DNA from: Macrolepiota albuminosa
Taxonomy: Eukaryota > Basidiomycota > Agaricomycetes > Agaricales > Agaricaceae
Direction: 5' to 3'
DNA length: 64,000 nucleotides
Assembly (NCBI GenBank): GCA_027475525.1
Contig: JAMWFC010000066.1
Coordinates: 186,001-250,000, forward strand
A program made the translations under genes and the position numbers. The notes under the pieces are model-generated. The model did not search any database. It saw only the letters and a list, made by a program, of their open reading frames with translations, and was not told where the DNA came from. The stretch's first letter is position 1, and each line of letters starts with the position of its first letter. This document shows positions 11,386 to 22,720 of the stretch, piece by piece.

Positions 11386-12912
11386 ATGGCAACCCCCCTG
11401 CTTATGACTAAAGGAAACGACCAGCAGAAATGCACACAGTCTGCAAGCCCGCAGAAACAAAAGGGAGTAAAGAGCCATGACAGGAAAAGACAACTTCTAA
11501 CCAGCCCCCCGTCAATCTCAGACATGGACGAATCCGAAGGGGAAATACAGAGCCCCTCTCCTGCAGAAATCCAAACACAACCCAGCGCTGCGGAGCAAAT
11601 GCTGATGAACGGAGAAATGCAGGACATGGATCTTGATGGAGACGAAACTCTGGTCGACCCATATATCCCCTTGTCACCAGCTCTAGGGGCCAACACAGAG
11701 GGAACATCCACCCCACACACACCAAACAGGGGAAAAGCTGACCCGGTGTGGATTGTGAGACGCACTTACAGGCAGAACGTGGAGGTGACACAGGTGCAGC
11801 CTACACAAATGAGAGGAAGCCCAACCCCTCCTGATCAACCACCTCAGCTCCCCGGTGACCTAGAATGCATGCCGATACCATTGGGAGGATTCCCGACCAT
11901 ACACATCTCTACCCCACCATGGTACAACCTACTACCGGAACAACAAATACACTTTGATGCATACCCAGGGCCAAAACTATGGGTCAGAGACTGGCAGGCA
12001 AGTAATACTGCAGACCTGATGACAGTGAGCGACAAAATCAAGGACCTCATAATAGCAATGACAGGCGAGAGGGCCAGGCTGTCCACCCCCCAGCAGGAAA
12101 AGGAGATAAATACGAAGAGGAAAGGAAGCGACAGGTATAAGCCGCCATACCATTTCCTACTCTCAGACATCTCGGAGGCCACGTATAACATCTTATCTGC
12201 ACACCCCACCATATCAACGCCCAAAGCCACAGCCTTTTTCCTGCCTTACAATCCGCCTACCCCATGCTTCCTGTGTACGATCAAAGGATTCACTCTCAGC
12301 ATTAAATCTCAGGATGTGATACGAGAGTCAGAGGAGACGGCTACAGAAATCATTCGGAGGACCCTACTAAGTGACGAAGCCATGGTAGACCTACTCAAAG
12401 GCAAAATCATAGGCAACAAGACGTCACAGCATGACACGGGGCTGGCAAGAGAGATACTATGAACCTTAGAGGTGAAGTTGGTTAAAGAAGAAGAGTTGGT
12501 TGACCGCACAGCTATGGGAAGGCCCCAGAAACTGACCTGGAATGTCTTCTTCAGGCACCCCCCACCACTTACATGGACAAGTTATTTCACGATTATACAA
12601 CACATAAAAGACACGAAGTTCCTGGATATGGATTGCGGCAGTGCAACCCTCGTTGACGAAAAATTTAGACTGCACTGCTACTATTGCAAAGGTGCTGACC
12701 ACAACCCCCAGCACTGCACATACATATCAGTGGAAGGTTGGTATGGGAACAAGGCAGCAGGAAAGATTGAAGAAACTGTGGAATTTATGACCTCAAACAG
12801 AAACGATAGGGATTTCGGCAATGACAGGGGTAGGAATGAATGTCAGGCTGAATCCTGGAGAAATGGTAGCCAGGCCACAGGTCCCATTAACAGCAGACAT
12901 GAACGTAAATAG
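11386..12912 (+). pseudogene. LINE ORF1 (gag-like, CCHC zinc knuckle)
   Basis: One reading frame of about 508 codons from the ATG at 11386, interrupted only by a TGA at 12460-12462 and continuing in the same frame to TAG at 12910-12912. The N-terminal part is rich in Pro, Gln, Thr and Glu. Near the C-terminus is CYYCKGADHNPQHC, a CX2CX4HX4C knuckle as in LINE and retroviral nucleic-acid-binding proteins. Its expected role is RNA packaging in the element RNP. It is followed at once by a C-run then T-run at 12913-12932. The single TGA is consistent with a C-to-T change in an Arg codon. Confidence 0.8.
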
Positions 12913-14297
12913 CCCCCCCCCCCTTTTTTTTTAATAGAGAAATACAGAGATGTCGCAGTCGTACCAAATCAGACACAATTAATCATAACCGGCTTTTCAG
13001 GGTTAAGAAGTTAGGATGGATTTACTGGGTCTTCGGACAGCAGATAATCCCAACTGGACCCCCTCACTGATCCAGGTCAAGGCTCAGACGGCAGTTGTAT
13101 TTACAACGGGTAGTGCCACGCAGCGATCCTGCTTAAGGGAAGGTATAAACTACCGGAACATTACCCAAACCTTACCACCTGTCAGAAATAGAGATGAAAC
13201 ACACACACAGGAGACAAATCACAACAACGGACAACTCCCCACCCAGGCAGGAGAGGACTACAGCTATACCATCATCCATGACCTTGAGGACGGCCTGGAA
13301 GAGATCAGCGATGGATTGCAGCAAAGTCAGTCCCTAATGGAGGATTTTGTAACACAGGTTCCTACAGAGGAGAGACTGACAACTATTTCGGACGGGGAAA
13401 ATATAGCCCCCGGAGCACTGATGACGCCCAAAGTTTAGTCAGTAACAAATATAACTATAGTGTTACCGTACCAAAAGCTTGCATTGGGCGCGCTATAAGT
13501 GATGTGAGGAGTCCCGGGCAGGTCCCAGAGAACGCGCCTGTGAAAATGGGGAAAAGTCGGTAAGGGGGGTCGGCAAGTGTAAAGCGCTAAGGTAAAGCGC
13601 CTATGAAAGAAGCGGTAAGTGACACGGCAATGTGAGTGGCAAGAGCACGGTAAGCTTAGCAAAGTCTAAGCGTTGATAATGCCTGCCGTAGTTGCAAGGC
13701 GCAAGTGTGTCGAGTGTTAGCGAGAGTCTGCAACTGCCAACGAGTTCGACGTTGCCGACCGTAAATGAGATCTTGAGCGTAAGGGAGACTGAAGAAAGGA
13801 GAGCAGGAAATTCTGGTCTGTTGTTTGATGTACAAGTTGGTAAGTACTTTTATACTACAATGAGTTCACCGTCGCCAGTGACCAATGACGCCAAAGTGCG
13901 GTAAACTAGAAAATTTTATAGGGGTAGCTCCAACAGTTTCAGATCCCTACTGTCCATTCAAGACCCTTAGCGCCACCAGGCAGCAGATCGCAGTGCTAAA
14001 TCATCAATCCATTACCCTTCTGTCTGTCCAAAGTGCTTAGCGATGTCAGGCACCGAATCGAGGCGCTAAGCGGTGTCAGACGCCAAGGTCAAACACCAAG
14101 CTGTCCATCAGTTTTTGATAGATCATCAGGCTTCTCGCTAGGCGCTGTCGTCAGTAACTGATGCCATCTGTCAGTTGTCATTCTGTCTGCCGTCGGCGCT
14201 ATCACTGATTGGATCTGCTTTTTGCCATGCGCGGCCGTCAAATATCACCAAAATTGGATAATTAGCGTGCACTAAGGTATCCCGAGTCGGTGCCGCG
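12913..14297 (+). other. LINE spacer between ORF1 and ORF2
   Basis: About 1.4 kb inside the LINE. Positions 13016-13438 are open (140 codons, acidic, no recognised domain) and could be a third small ORF or a remnant N-terminal part of ORF2. From 13440 to 14290 no long frame exists; the DNA instead contains many scattered short motifs of the type GCGCTAAG or AGCGCC in both orientations. It has no LTR, A-tail or tRNA-like box that would identify a separate insertion. Confidence 0.5.
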
Positions 14298-17200
14298 TTG
14301 CCATTGCCTGCCGTTGATGCACTGATCCTGTATGGGGTCCTATCAGCACAAAAGAAAAGGAAAAATAAGAGAGGAACTGTGAGATTCACGTTATTAAATA
14401 TGAAGGGTGGAGGCTCTACAACCACTATGGCAAAGTGGAGAGAAATGTGCCAACTAATGAGGGAGAACAAGATCGACATTCTAGTGGTACAGGAATCCCA
14501 TGTGGATGAAAGTCAGAGAGAGGAAATAGAGGAACTGTTTCAGAGACAAATGAAAATATTTGTGAGTTCAAACCCAGAACACCCAAATGCCATGAGAGTA
14601 GCTTTTATTTTGAATAAACACACAACAAGATGGCAGGAGGCTCAATCAAGAGATCTAATTCCAGGTAGAGCAATAATACTAGAATTCCCCTGGTTTGAGG
14701 ACCGAATCATGAGTTGTCTCAATGTTTACACACTGAATGGACCAAAGGAAAATGAGAATTTTTGGAGAGACATAAAGTTGAAATGGAGAATATGACCGTG
14801 TATTCCAAAACCAAACATAATGTTAGGAGACATGAATGTTGTAGAAGAAGCCATAGACCGGCTGCCAGCCCACATCGACTCAAATGAGGCGACACAAGCC
14901 CTAGCAGCTCTGAAAGGCCATTTTAAGTTAGCCGATGGCTGGCAGAGGGAAAATCCCAGTACAATAGACTTTTTGTTCCAAATGATAAATAGACCAATAC
15001 AATTGCAAATAGATTGAATATACCTAGAGGAAGACCTTCTAAAATTCAGCTAGGATTGGAGAATAGAGAGATCGGGCATAAACACTGACCATGCTCTGAT
15101 CTCGATGGCACTGATAAACCCTTGGCAACCCTACATAGGGGAGGGGAGATACGCCATGCCAATACACCTCATGAAAGACGATAAACTCATGGATTAAATT
15201 GAAGCCCTGGGGATGGAACATCAAGCAAGACTAATCAACTGTAGCGATAAGAGATCAGAGCAAGAAAACCCACAACAATTACACAAAGCCTTTAAGGATA
15301 AGATTCTGAAAATGATAAGGAAACGGTCCAAAGAGATAAAACTGAGAATCCTATGGGAGATTAGTGCCCTGAAAAAAGATCAAAGAGAAACTCTAAATAA
15401 TACCTTTATAGACAATGACTCCAAGAGGGAAGAAGCTGCAATACTGGATGAAAGGATTAAAAACTTAGAGATGCAAAGATTTGCAAGGGCAAGAGATACT
15501 GTGGCAATGGATTTCTTCCTCTATGATGAGACGATAACAAAACTGTGGATAAACATGAACAAAGAGGAAAAGTCGAGAAGGTGAAGTTGTATTGGAGAGA
15601 AGATCTGAAAGAATGGCTGAGATAGCGAAATCCTATCATAAGAAACTCCAGGAGAAAGATGTAATAGGATCCATAAGCAAAAGATGAAAAAGGCCCTGAA
15701 AAATGTTAAAGCAAGGCTCAATGAGAAACAAAAAGAATTACTAAGTACAAAAATTACAAGAGGCGATGTAGAGGATGCAATAGATGAGCTCAAAAACAGA
15801 AAAGCAGCTGGCCTGGATGGAATCGTGCATGAGCTGTGGAAGAAACTAGCGATGTGCTATAAGGCTGCCCAGGAAGACGAGAGACAGGGCTTCGACTTAG
15901 CAGAAGCCCTAGCAGTGGTTTTCTGAGACATACAAGACTACAGAATAGAAGAGAGGACAAACTTTGCTGAGGGATGGATGTGTCCTCTGCTGTATAAGAA
16001 GGGAGACAAAACGGACATTGGAAATTATCGTCTGATTACAGTGCTAAATACAGATTATAAAATAATGACCAAAGTTTTATCAATGAAGCTAGGTGAAGTG
16101 ATCCCAAGCTTAATCCACAGCGACCAGGCTGGCTTCATGAAAGGAAGGAGAATTGAGGACCAGACAGGACTAGCTCGTATGGTAATAGAATGGTGCGATA
16201 TAACAGGGAAAAACGGAATGATTGTATGCCTTGACCAAGAGAAGACATACAATAGGATTCTCCACAAGTTCCTCTGGAGGGCCATGAGGAGGTTTGGAAT
16301 ACTGAAGGAATTTATTAATACTGTAAAAACACTATATAGTGATGCATTCACAAGAATTATCTTAAATGGTGAAATAAGCGAGGGGTATGACAGGGAGACC
16401 CCATGTCTTGTCTTCTTTTCAATATAGTGATCGAGTCTCTTGCCCAGATGCTCAGATCATCAAATCTGAAGGGGATCGAGTTGGAGGAGATTGCAGAAAG
16501 ACTGATCACAACCCTGTTTGCAGATGATACTACTGTATACCTCAGTGAGGAAGACAGCTTCCAAGACCTACAGGAAATATTCAAAGAATGGTGCTCAGCA
16601 TCAGATGCAAGTTTTAATATCCCTAAGACAGTAATTGTCCCAGTGGAGACAGAAGAACACAGAAATGATATACTAACGACATGGAGAACGAAAAATGCCA
16701 GCCAAGCCATCTCAAGTGAGATCAAGATAGCAAGAGATGGTGAGGCAACGAGGCTGCTGGGAGCCTTCATTGGTAACAAAGTAGATAATGTGAGCGTATG
16801 GATGCCAACTATAGAAGCAATATCAAAGGACCTGAAAAAATGAAATAAAGGGAAACCAATGATTGAAGGATGCAGACTGATAATAAATATAGTAGTGGAG
16901 GGATGTACCCAGTACAGGACCCAAGTGCAGGGCATGCCTAAACAGGTAGAGAATCTATTAACAAGGATGATAAACGAGTTCCTATGGAACAGTGAGGCAC
17001 GTCAGATGATTGGAATAAATACGTTATGACTGCTACTGGAAGCCAGTGGTAGGAAGGTTCTCGACTTAAAGATAAGGAACGAGGCAATTAAGTTGATGAA
17101 GACACAAAGATTCCTGGCTCTTGACAATGAGCGTCTAAGATAGGTGATACTGGCAGATAGAATAATAAACATAAAAATAGCAAGAACGCATGGGTACGAT

Positions 17201-19092
17201 AGTGGAACCCTGACGAACCTAATGTTACAGAACACGATGGTGGATACCAGAGCTACAGAGAAGGGCCTCCCAATGCCTCTACAGAAAATGCTGCAAATAG
17301 CAAAAAAGCATGATGTGACTTTCCACTCCATTGCCCTGGAGAACAACCTGAGAGGAAAACTACCAGCGTGGTTCCATATAGGCCTAGCCCAAGAAAAGTA
17401 CATACAAATAAATACAGCGTTCATGACGTGCATGAGGAAAACTTACAAGGTGAAAACCATGAATGATATGATTAGCTTAGGAGAGATCCTGGGCGTAAAT
17501 GTGCCTAACAGCCACAAGGCAAGGAAGAACTGTGCGTGTACGACATGCAAAACTTTAAGGAGGAGTGGGTGTGGAAATCCACACAAGTGCTCTAAGAATG
17601 CATGTGAATACATAGTGAGATTAGAGGAAAAATATAATCCAAACAGTCCCAGAATCAACAGGGACATCACAGAGGAAGAAGCCGAGCTCGCCTCCATGAA
17701 TGGCAGGAGTCTTTTTGATCCAAGCTTTGAAATGAAGGGGTCCCTCAAGGAAGGAGTGAGGGTCTTCACAGAAAAAAGACAGCAAGCGACAATGGAAGCA
17801 CTACTCACCAGAACCCCCAGAAGTCCTCTGGACCTAATCACGATATACACTGATGGATCATATATAAAGGATAACGAGGGTAGACCAGCAGCGGGAGCAG
17901 AAGTCTGGTTTGGCCCAGATGACCCAAAAAACTGGGCAATTAGGCTACCCGACCAAATCTCACAAACAAATAATGCGGGTGAAACAATCGCAATCCTTGT
18001 AGTGGTGCAGGTAGCTCTGCAAGACAAGGCCATACTAATAAGGAGTGACTCACAGATTACGATAGATAGCCTGACCAAGCATCTACAAAAAAGAGAGAAT
18101 GAAGGATGGATAAACACGGTGAATAAAGAAATACTGAAACTCATAGTAGCAACACTCCGAAAACAAAATGGAATCACCCTCTTTGAAAAAGTCAGGGGAC
18201 ATGCTGGGATCCTAGGAAACGAGGAAGCAGACAGGTTAGTGAACAAAGGAGCGCGCAAGGAAAGCCAAGATGAATTAGACCTTACTATACCAAAGGAATA
18301 TTACATGATGGGTGCAAAGCTGGCAAAGCTTACACAAGCCATTGCATACAGGGGAATACTAGAGAAAGCACCGATACCACAATGAAAAGGCACAATGATC
18401 CATCTGGACATGACTAGGTGGGTGACTAAAGACAAGATAGGCATGCTGCCAACAGATAAGCAAATATGGATGTCCCTAAGGGACAAAGACCTTACCCGCC
18501 AAGTAAGAAACTTCATGTGGAGGGCAATGCACAATGCATATAAAGTGGGTAGCTTTTGGCTAAACGTAAAGAATTATGAAGACCAGGTGATATGCCCACA
18601 ATGCAGGCAAGTAGAGACAATAGAACATATCCTCACTGAATGTGCAACATCAGTCAGGAGATCATATGGAAATGTGTGAGACAGCTACATGAGAAAAAAG
18701 GGATAACCTTTACTAAGCCCTCCCTAGGAGACCAGCTTGGATGTGTGCTCACAAGAAGAACAAAAAGAGGGGACAAAGGTGAACGTTGATTCCGAAAGAT
18801 AGTTACATCGGAAGCAATGTACATGATTTGGAAATTAAGATATGAATGGAGGATCTCCAGAGAGTCAGACCCTGAAAAGACCTTCTTGGCAGAAGAAATC
18901 CTGCAAAGGATGAGAGCTGCTATTGGACGAAGGATCAAGCTTGATTGCTTAGCTACAGATGGAGAGAGGTGCGGAAACAAAGCAAATAAGCCAAGTCTGA
19001 TAAAGAGCACGTGGTCAAACCTCATACAAGAGGACATATCACCCCTCAGGCTATGGAAAAAGTTAACTGTGGTTTTAGTGGGTATTGGCTAA
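14298..19092 (+). pseudogene. LINE ORF2: endonuclease, reverse transcriptase, RNase H
   Basis: Decayed ORF2. The endonuclease (about 14390-15110) shows LLNMKGG, VVQESHV, LGDMN and TDHALIS, matching the N, E, D/N and H catalytic positions of APE-type LINE nucleases. RT (about 15800-16840) shows GLDGIVHELWK, DQAGFMKGRR, QGDPMSCLLFN and FADDTTVYLS. RNase H (about 17840-18260) shows IYTDGSY, NAGETIA, RSDSQI and GHAGILGNEEADRL. Near 18590-18650 is CPQCRQVETIEHILTEC, the zinc motif often at the end of such ORFs. In-frame stops occur at 14793, 15015, 15582 and 18383 among others. The frame changes near 15580 and 15680, again inside the QGDP motif near 16400 (one base lost), and before 18817. Confidence 0.88.
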
Positions 19093-19245
19093 CAAGTCCC
19101 ACATGTCATGCGTAAATGCATTTCCAGCGGGGTGGACTTCCACTGAGGGGTTATCTCTCAAGACGCAACCAGTGTAATAAGCACATATCCTAGTCTATAA
19201 GAGGTTGACAATTGTGGACAGTCGATAGACTATAGTGATACCATC

Positions 19246-19269
19246 AAAAAAAAAATAATAAAAAATAAA
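19246..19269 (+). repeat. A-rich 3' tail of the LINE
   Basis: An A-run followed by (AATAA)-like and (AAAAT)-like units runs directly into the right target-site duplication, as expected for target-primed reverse transcription. Confidence 0.85.
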
Positions 19270-19289
19270 AATAAAAGTTCATACTTGAA
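19270..19289 (+). repeat. right target-site duplication of the LINE
   Basis: Repeats 10967-10986 with one C/T difference. The first bases merge with the A-rich tail, but the following AGTTCA and ACTTGAA blocks are unambiguous. Confidence 0.85.
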
Positions 19290-20056
19290 ATGTGGGTACA
19301 AAATAGTATTAAAACTAAAAACCCAAAGTCAGTCTACTGCTATTGGCCTAAGATGTCTGCTCCCTGGGGACTCCGAGCTGTGGCAAGATCAACTGCTTGC
19401 CTGACTCCCCCGTTTCCACCCTCCTTTTATATCCTTCCTTTTTGTACATGGACCAGCACGTCATTGCATGGTAACAAGGCGTCGTCATATTTGACAGGGC
19501 TAGACGGCTGGTTTATTGAGTTCCTGGGGCTGGGCACTTGGTTAGTGGTTTTTCCAGTGCTTGGATACACATGGTTACTCAATTTTCTGGATAACCGTTT
19601 TTTTCCTTTCCCTGATTGCTTTTCTGCCTTGGTATTCTCCCTCCACCTCTTCCCTGCAGTACCCTCATTGTTTTGTAGTCATTGTGGCTCAGTTGTGGGT
19701 TTGCCGGTGAAGAGGTTAGTGGGTTGTTGAAGGACCCTTGAAAGCCCTGCAGGGCCTCTGATTTTTTTTCAGGTAAAAATTGAGAAATTTTAGACCAAAT
19801 GCAACAGGGCTATTAAGGTAAAAATGCCCAAAATCATGTCAAAATGTGTGAGGAATTGTTCAGGTAAAAAGTGGCCTCCAGCACTGGAGCAAGATGTCCG
19901 TTCCGGTAAAATTGGTCTGGTCTTGTCAAAAAAATTTGAAGTTCAAGCTAGACAGAGCTGATGGTAAGGGTCAGGAAAGGGTTGACAAGATTGAAAAGAC
20001 TTCATTAGTTCTAACTTGGCAATATCAATTTCAAATGTGCAACTTAAATATGTTTT
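19290..20056. other. unassigned sequence between LINE and gypsy element
   Basis: No gene recognised. One open frame of 146 codons (19290-19730) has no recognisable domain and looks fortuitous. It continues the DNA that was present before the LINE inserted. Confidence 0.5.
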
Positions 20057-20061
20057 CAATG
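20057..20061 (+). repeat. left TSD of the minus-strand gypsy element
   Basis: CAATG, identical to 50871-50875 on the other side of the element. Confidence 0.9.
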
Positions 20062-20274
20062 TGTGAGGACAGTGGGTCACAGTGTCCATCACACGAAGAC
20101 TTAGACAATCGGAGAGAACTGAGATAAGTCCTAGATTGCCAAGAATGTCTACAAATCCAAACAGTACATAGTTTATATACCATCGGTAATAGAGATAGCG
20201 GGAAATAGGAAAGGTTAAGGAGAGGAATAATTACAAGGCAATGGAATTGGGTAAGAATGGTAACAGTCATTACA
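20062..20274 (-). repeat. 3' LTR of the minus-strand gypsy element
   Basis: 213 bp, starting TGTGAGGACAG and ending ATTACA on the plus strand. It matches 50658-50870 over its whole length with scattered transitions. Confidence 0.93.
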
Positions 20275-20502
20275 TACACCCTCCAAGTATCGAGAATGGG
20301 TGGGTGAAGGATATGTAACTGGCTTTTCTTTTGTATTTTCCTTAGTGTGCTGCAGGGTCAATAAAATGAAGTGTATTAGGGGTTGAACTTCCAATATTGA
20401 GTATAAAGTACCAAAAGTAAAATGCGGGTTGAATTCGCCATAGGTCATTGAATAAAATGGTGCTTGGAGATTGACATAGAGGGAAGGAGGCTAGGGCTCA
20501 GC

Positions 20503-21057
20503 CTAGAGAGTGGGATCCTCGGTGAACTCCTCCATGGTTAGGTCCTTTTCCTCTGCAGCGGTTGATCCCAAGGCTTCAGGAAGGGGTTCTTCTTTCTGGG
20601 CGTGTTTCTTTTTGGTGGTACAAGGGTTTGTGAAGGAGGCAATGCCGAACTGCTCTGGGCAGGAGTCCTCATAGCAACACTTTTTTAACTCTTTCTCCTC
20701 GTGCCAGCACTCCAAGCATGCCTGGTTGCAAACAGCCTTGCAATGGGGGCATAGTAACGCGTTCTTCATGCTTGCCCAGGCATCGGCGTTAATGTCTCCG
20801 TTTGAGTTAATGATGTTGAATGTGTGGAATTTGTTGTAGCGAGAGTCGACATGTGGGAACTTCAGAAGAGACTGGGGGATGGGGAAGCTGTCATAGTTGA
20901 AGGTACCAGTTGCTGGGTCGCAGCGTATAAACTTGCATGGGTTGTCTCCTTTAGTGTTATTGTATGCCTCAGCAAAGCTATCATAACCGCAGGGCTCAAT
21001 GGTGTTAATGGTGATGTTACAACGCCGGACATCATTGTCATACTCGAGGAACTTCAA
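20503..21057 (-). CDS. Cys-rich accessory ORF at the 3' end of the outer gypsy element
   Basis: An open frame of about 184 codons in sense orientation, after integrase and before the 3' LTR. The same frame stays open back to about 21150, but I find no upstream ATG in it, so the start may be lost or spliced. The C-terminal third has CPHCKAVCNQACLECWHEE followed by CCYEDSC, about nine Cys plus His in about 35 residues, which suggests zinc binding. The tail is acidic and Lys-rich. Standard gypsy elements have no gene here. I recognise no family; it could be an accessory or captured host gene. Confidence 0.5.
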   Translation of the reverse strand: MKFLEYDNDVRRCNITINTIEPCGYDSFAEAYNNTKGDNPCKFIRCDPATGTFNYDSFPIPQSLLKFPHVDSRYNKFHTFNIINSNGDINADAWASMKNALLCPHCKAVCNQACLECWHEEKELKKCCYEDSCPEQFGIASFTNPCTTKKKHAQKEEPLPEALGSTAAEEKDLTMEEFTEDPTL

Positions 21058-21495
21058 GAGCTGGGCTGGATAGATAATGAGGTTGGGGTCTACTGCATGA
21101 GCTGCACAAACCTGTCCAGGTGACTGGCAAGGAGAGGGTGAGGGCTATAGTAGTTCTTGGGGCGAAAAGACATAGGGGCAAGATTGATGGGGGAAGTAAC
21201 TGATGTGGCGGTGAATGAATGGGGTAGAGAGAACTGATTTAGAACCAGAGGTGTCTGGGTGCCGGAGGCCCACTCATCCAGCGCTCACCTTAAGTAGTTT
21301 TTCAATCAATAATAGGCTCAGGAACATTTGTGGATCATCTACCGGTGGGGTGCCATTGCTGGTTGGTAGCTCACTGATCAAATCTATGCCCTGAGCATCA
21401 AGATAAGGCGGGATCAAGCCAAGCACTCCAACCTGGTCATAAGGCAGCCAGGTTTGGTCACCAGCCCACCATAATACTTCAAAGATTGCATTTTC

Positions 21496-22720
21496 TCAGA
21501 TGCTGGCGTGGCTCAATATCTTATCTGCAGCCCACTTGTCTTCATGTTCTGATTCGCCCTCCAAGATGATTTGTGAAAACAGTTGGCCTGGGAAGTGTCT
21601 GTCATCATTGGGGCAGTGGATTTGGAGTAGTGACGTGTGGAAACTGTTATGAATGCCTCGTTTTTGCATATGAGAGGGCAGTTGTATCCTAAAGGAGTGG
21701 TTGCCAAAATCTTTTAGGATTAAATATGGCCCCACAAACTTTGGTATTTGCTTGCGCATGGTTCCCTTGGGAAAGGACATATTTTCAGTAAATACATATA
21801 CAAAGTCCCCTTCTACGAACGGGGCAGGTGCTCTTTTCCTGTTAGCATTCCAGGTTTGCTTAACTCTGGCCACTAAGATACTGTCATGAGCAGCCATTAT
21901 TGCTGATTTCAGTCGTTGTGCAAACACCCTAACTCCAGCATATTCAGTTTTTGGGGCTGTGTTCCATACCATCATGTGAGGTAATCTGCCATAATTTAAG
22001 AAGAAGGGTGAGTACCCTGTTGTGTCTGACCTTGCGTTGTTGATTGCAAACTCAATTCCAGGTAGCTTTGCTACCCAATTCTTTTGGTTAGGCCCAATGC
22101 ACTGTCTTATCATCTGCGTCATGGTTTGGTTGGCTCGTTTGGTGGCTCTGTCCGTCTCGGGATGATACAAGCTCAACATTTTTAATTGCGTTCCTATCAA
22201 TGCATGAAGGTGCGACCAAAACAAACTCGTAAAGTATGAGTCTCGATTGCTGACTATGGCTTTTGATAAGCCATGTAATTTGTATACTTCTGCGAACACA
22301 AGTTCAGCAATGTTTCTGGCCGTGTAATTCATCCTTCCAGGGTACCAGATGTACCATGCTAGTTAGATGGTCTATGATAATGGTCAAAGAGTCATAGGTG
22401 GCATCGCGGTCCTTTGACTCTGGCATGGGGCCCACAAAGTTGATCCCAATCACTTCCCAGGGCTGCGTGGGTACCGGTAAAGGTACAAGTTTGCCATAGG
22501 GCTTGTGATTATTAGGTTTAGTTCTAGCGCATATTACACAGGTTTCACAGTATGCATGGACATCACTACTCATGTGTTTTCACCACACATGGACATCACT
22601 ACTCATGTGTTTCCACCACATATGATCTCGTAAGTAAGTCAATGTCTTTCAAGTGCCTAAATGCGCTAACATTGAGTGAGCTTCTGATATAATGATTTTG
22701 CGGATGTTTTGTCCCACTAC
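21496..22720 (-). pseudogene. integrase of the outer gypsy element, catalytic triad lost
   Basis: The zinc-binding segment (Cys pair CETCVICAR) lies near 22520-22550. In the catalytic core the DD35E residues are replaced: Asn in GINFVGP (22439-22441), Asn in VSNRD (22246-22248) and Lys in DRATKRANQ (22138-22140). The spacing of 35 residues between the last two is that of the retroviral-type triad. All three changes are G-to-A type in the coding strand. After the core, KGTMRKQIPKFVGPY and SFHTSLLQ are the usual gypsy C-terminal landmarks, and WAADKIL plus LWWAGDQTWLPY after a stop resembles a chromodomain-like tail. Further stops split the frame near 22315 and 21496. Confidence 0.88.
22555..22620 (-). 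repeat. 33-bp imperfect tandem duplication in the integrase zinc domain
   Basis: A 33-bp unit starting CATGGACATCAC occurs twice with one base difference and duplicates 11 codons in frame. Its size differs from the 77-bp duplications, so it is probably a real small duplication. Confidence 0.8.

Larger units (their letters stand above)
10987..19269 (+). mobile_element. non-LTR retrotransposon (LINE, APE-type with RNase H), full length, decayed
   Basis: An 8.3-kb element bounded by a 19/20 target-site duplication and ending in an A-rich tail. Order: leader, ORF1 with CCHC zinc knuckle, a spacer, then ORF2 with AP-like endonuclease, reverse transcriptase, RNase H and a C-terminal Cys/His motif. 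This order fits the I/Tad-like group of fungal LINEs; clade assignment is inference. It carries in-frame stops (mostly TGA) and at least three frame changes in ORF2, so it is dead. Confidence 0.9.

Noticed and set aside
13440..14290. A SINE or other separate insertion inside the LINE
   Set aside because: No tRNA-like A and B boxes, no tail and no flanking duplication could be seen; kept as a LINE spacer.
22555..22620. CRISPR-like or 77-bp-type repeat
   Set aside because: It is a single 33-bp imperfect tandem duplication in a coding remnant, without spacers and with a different period.
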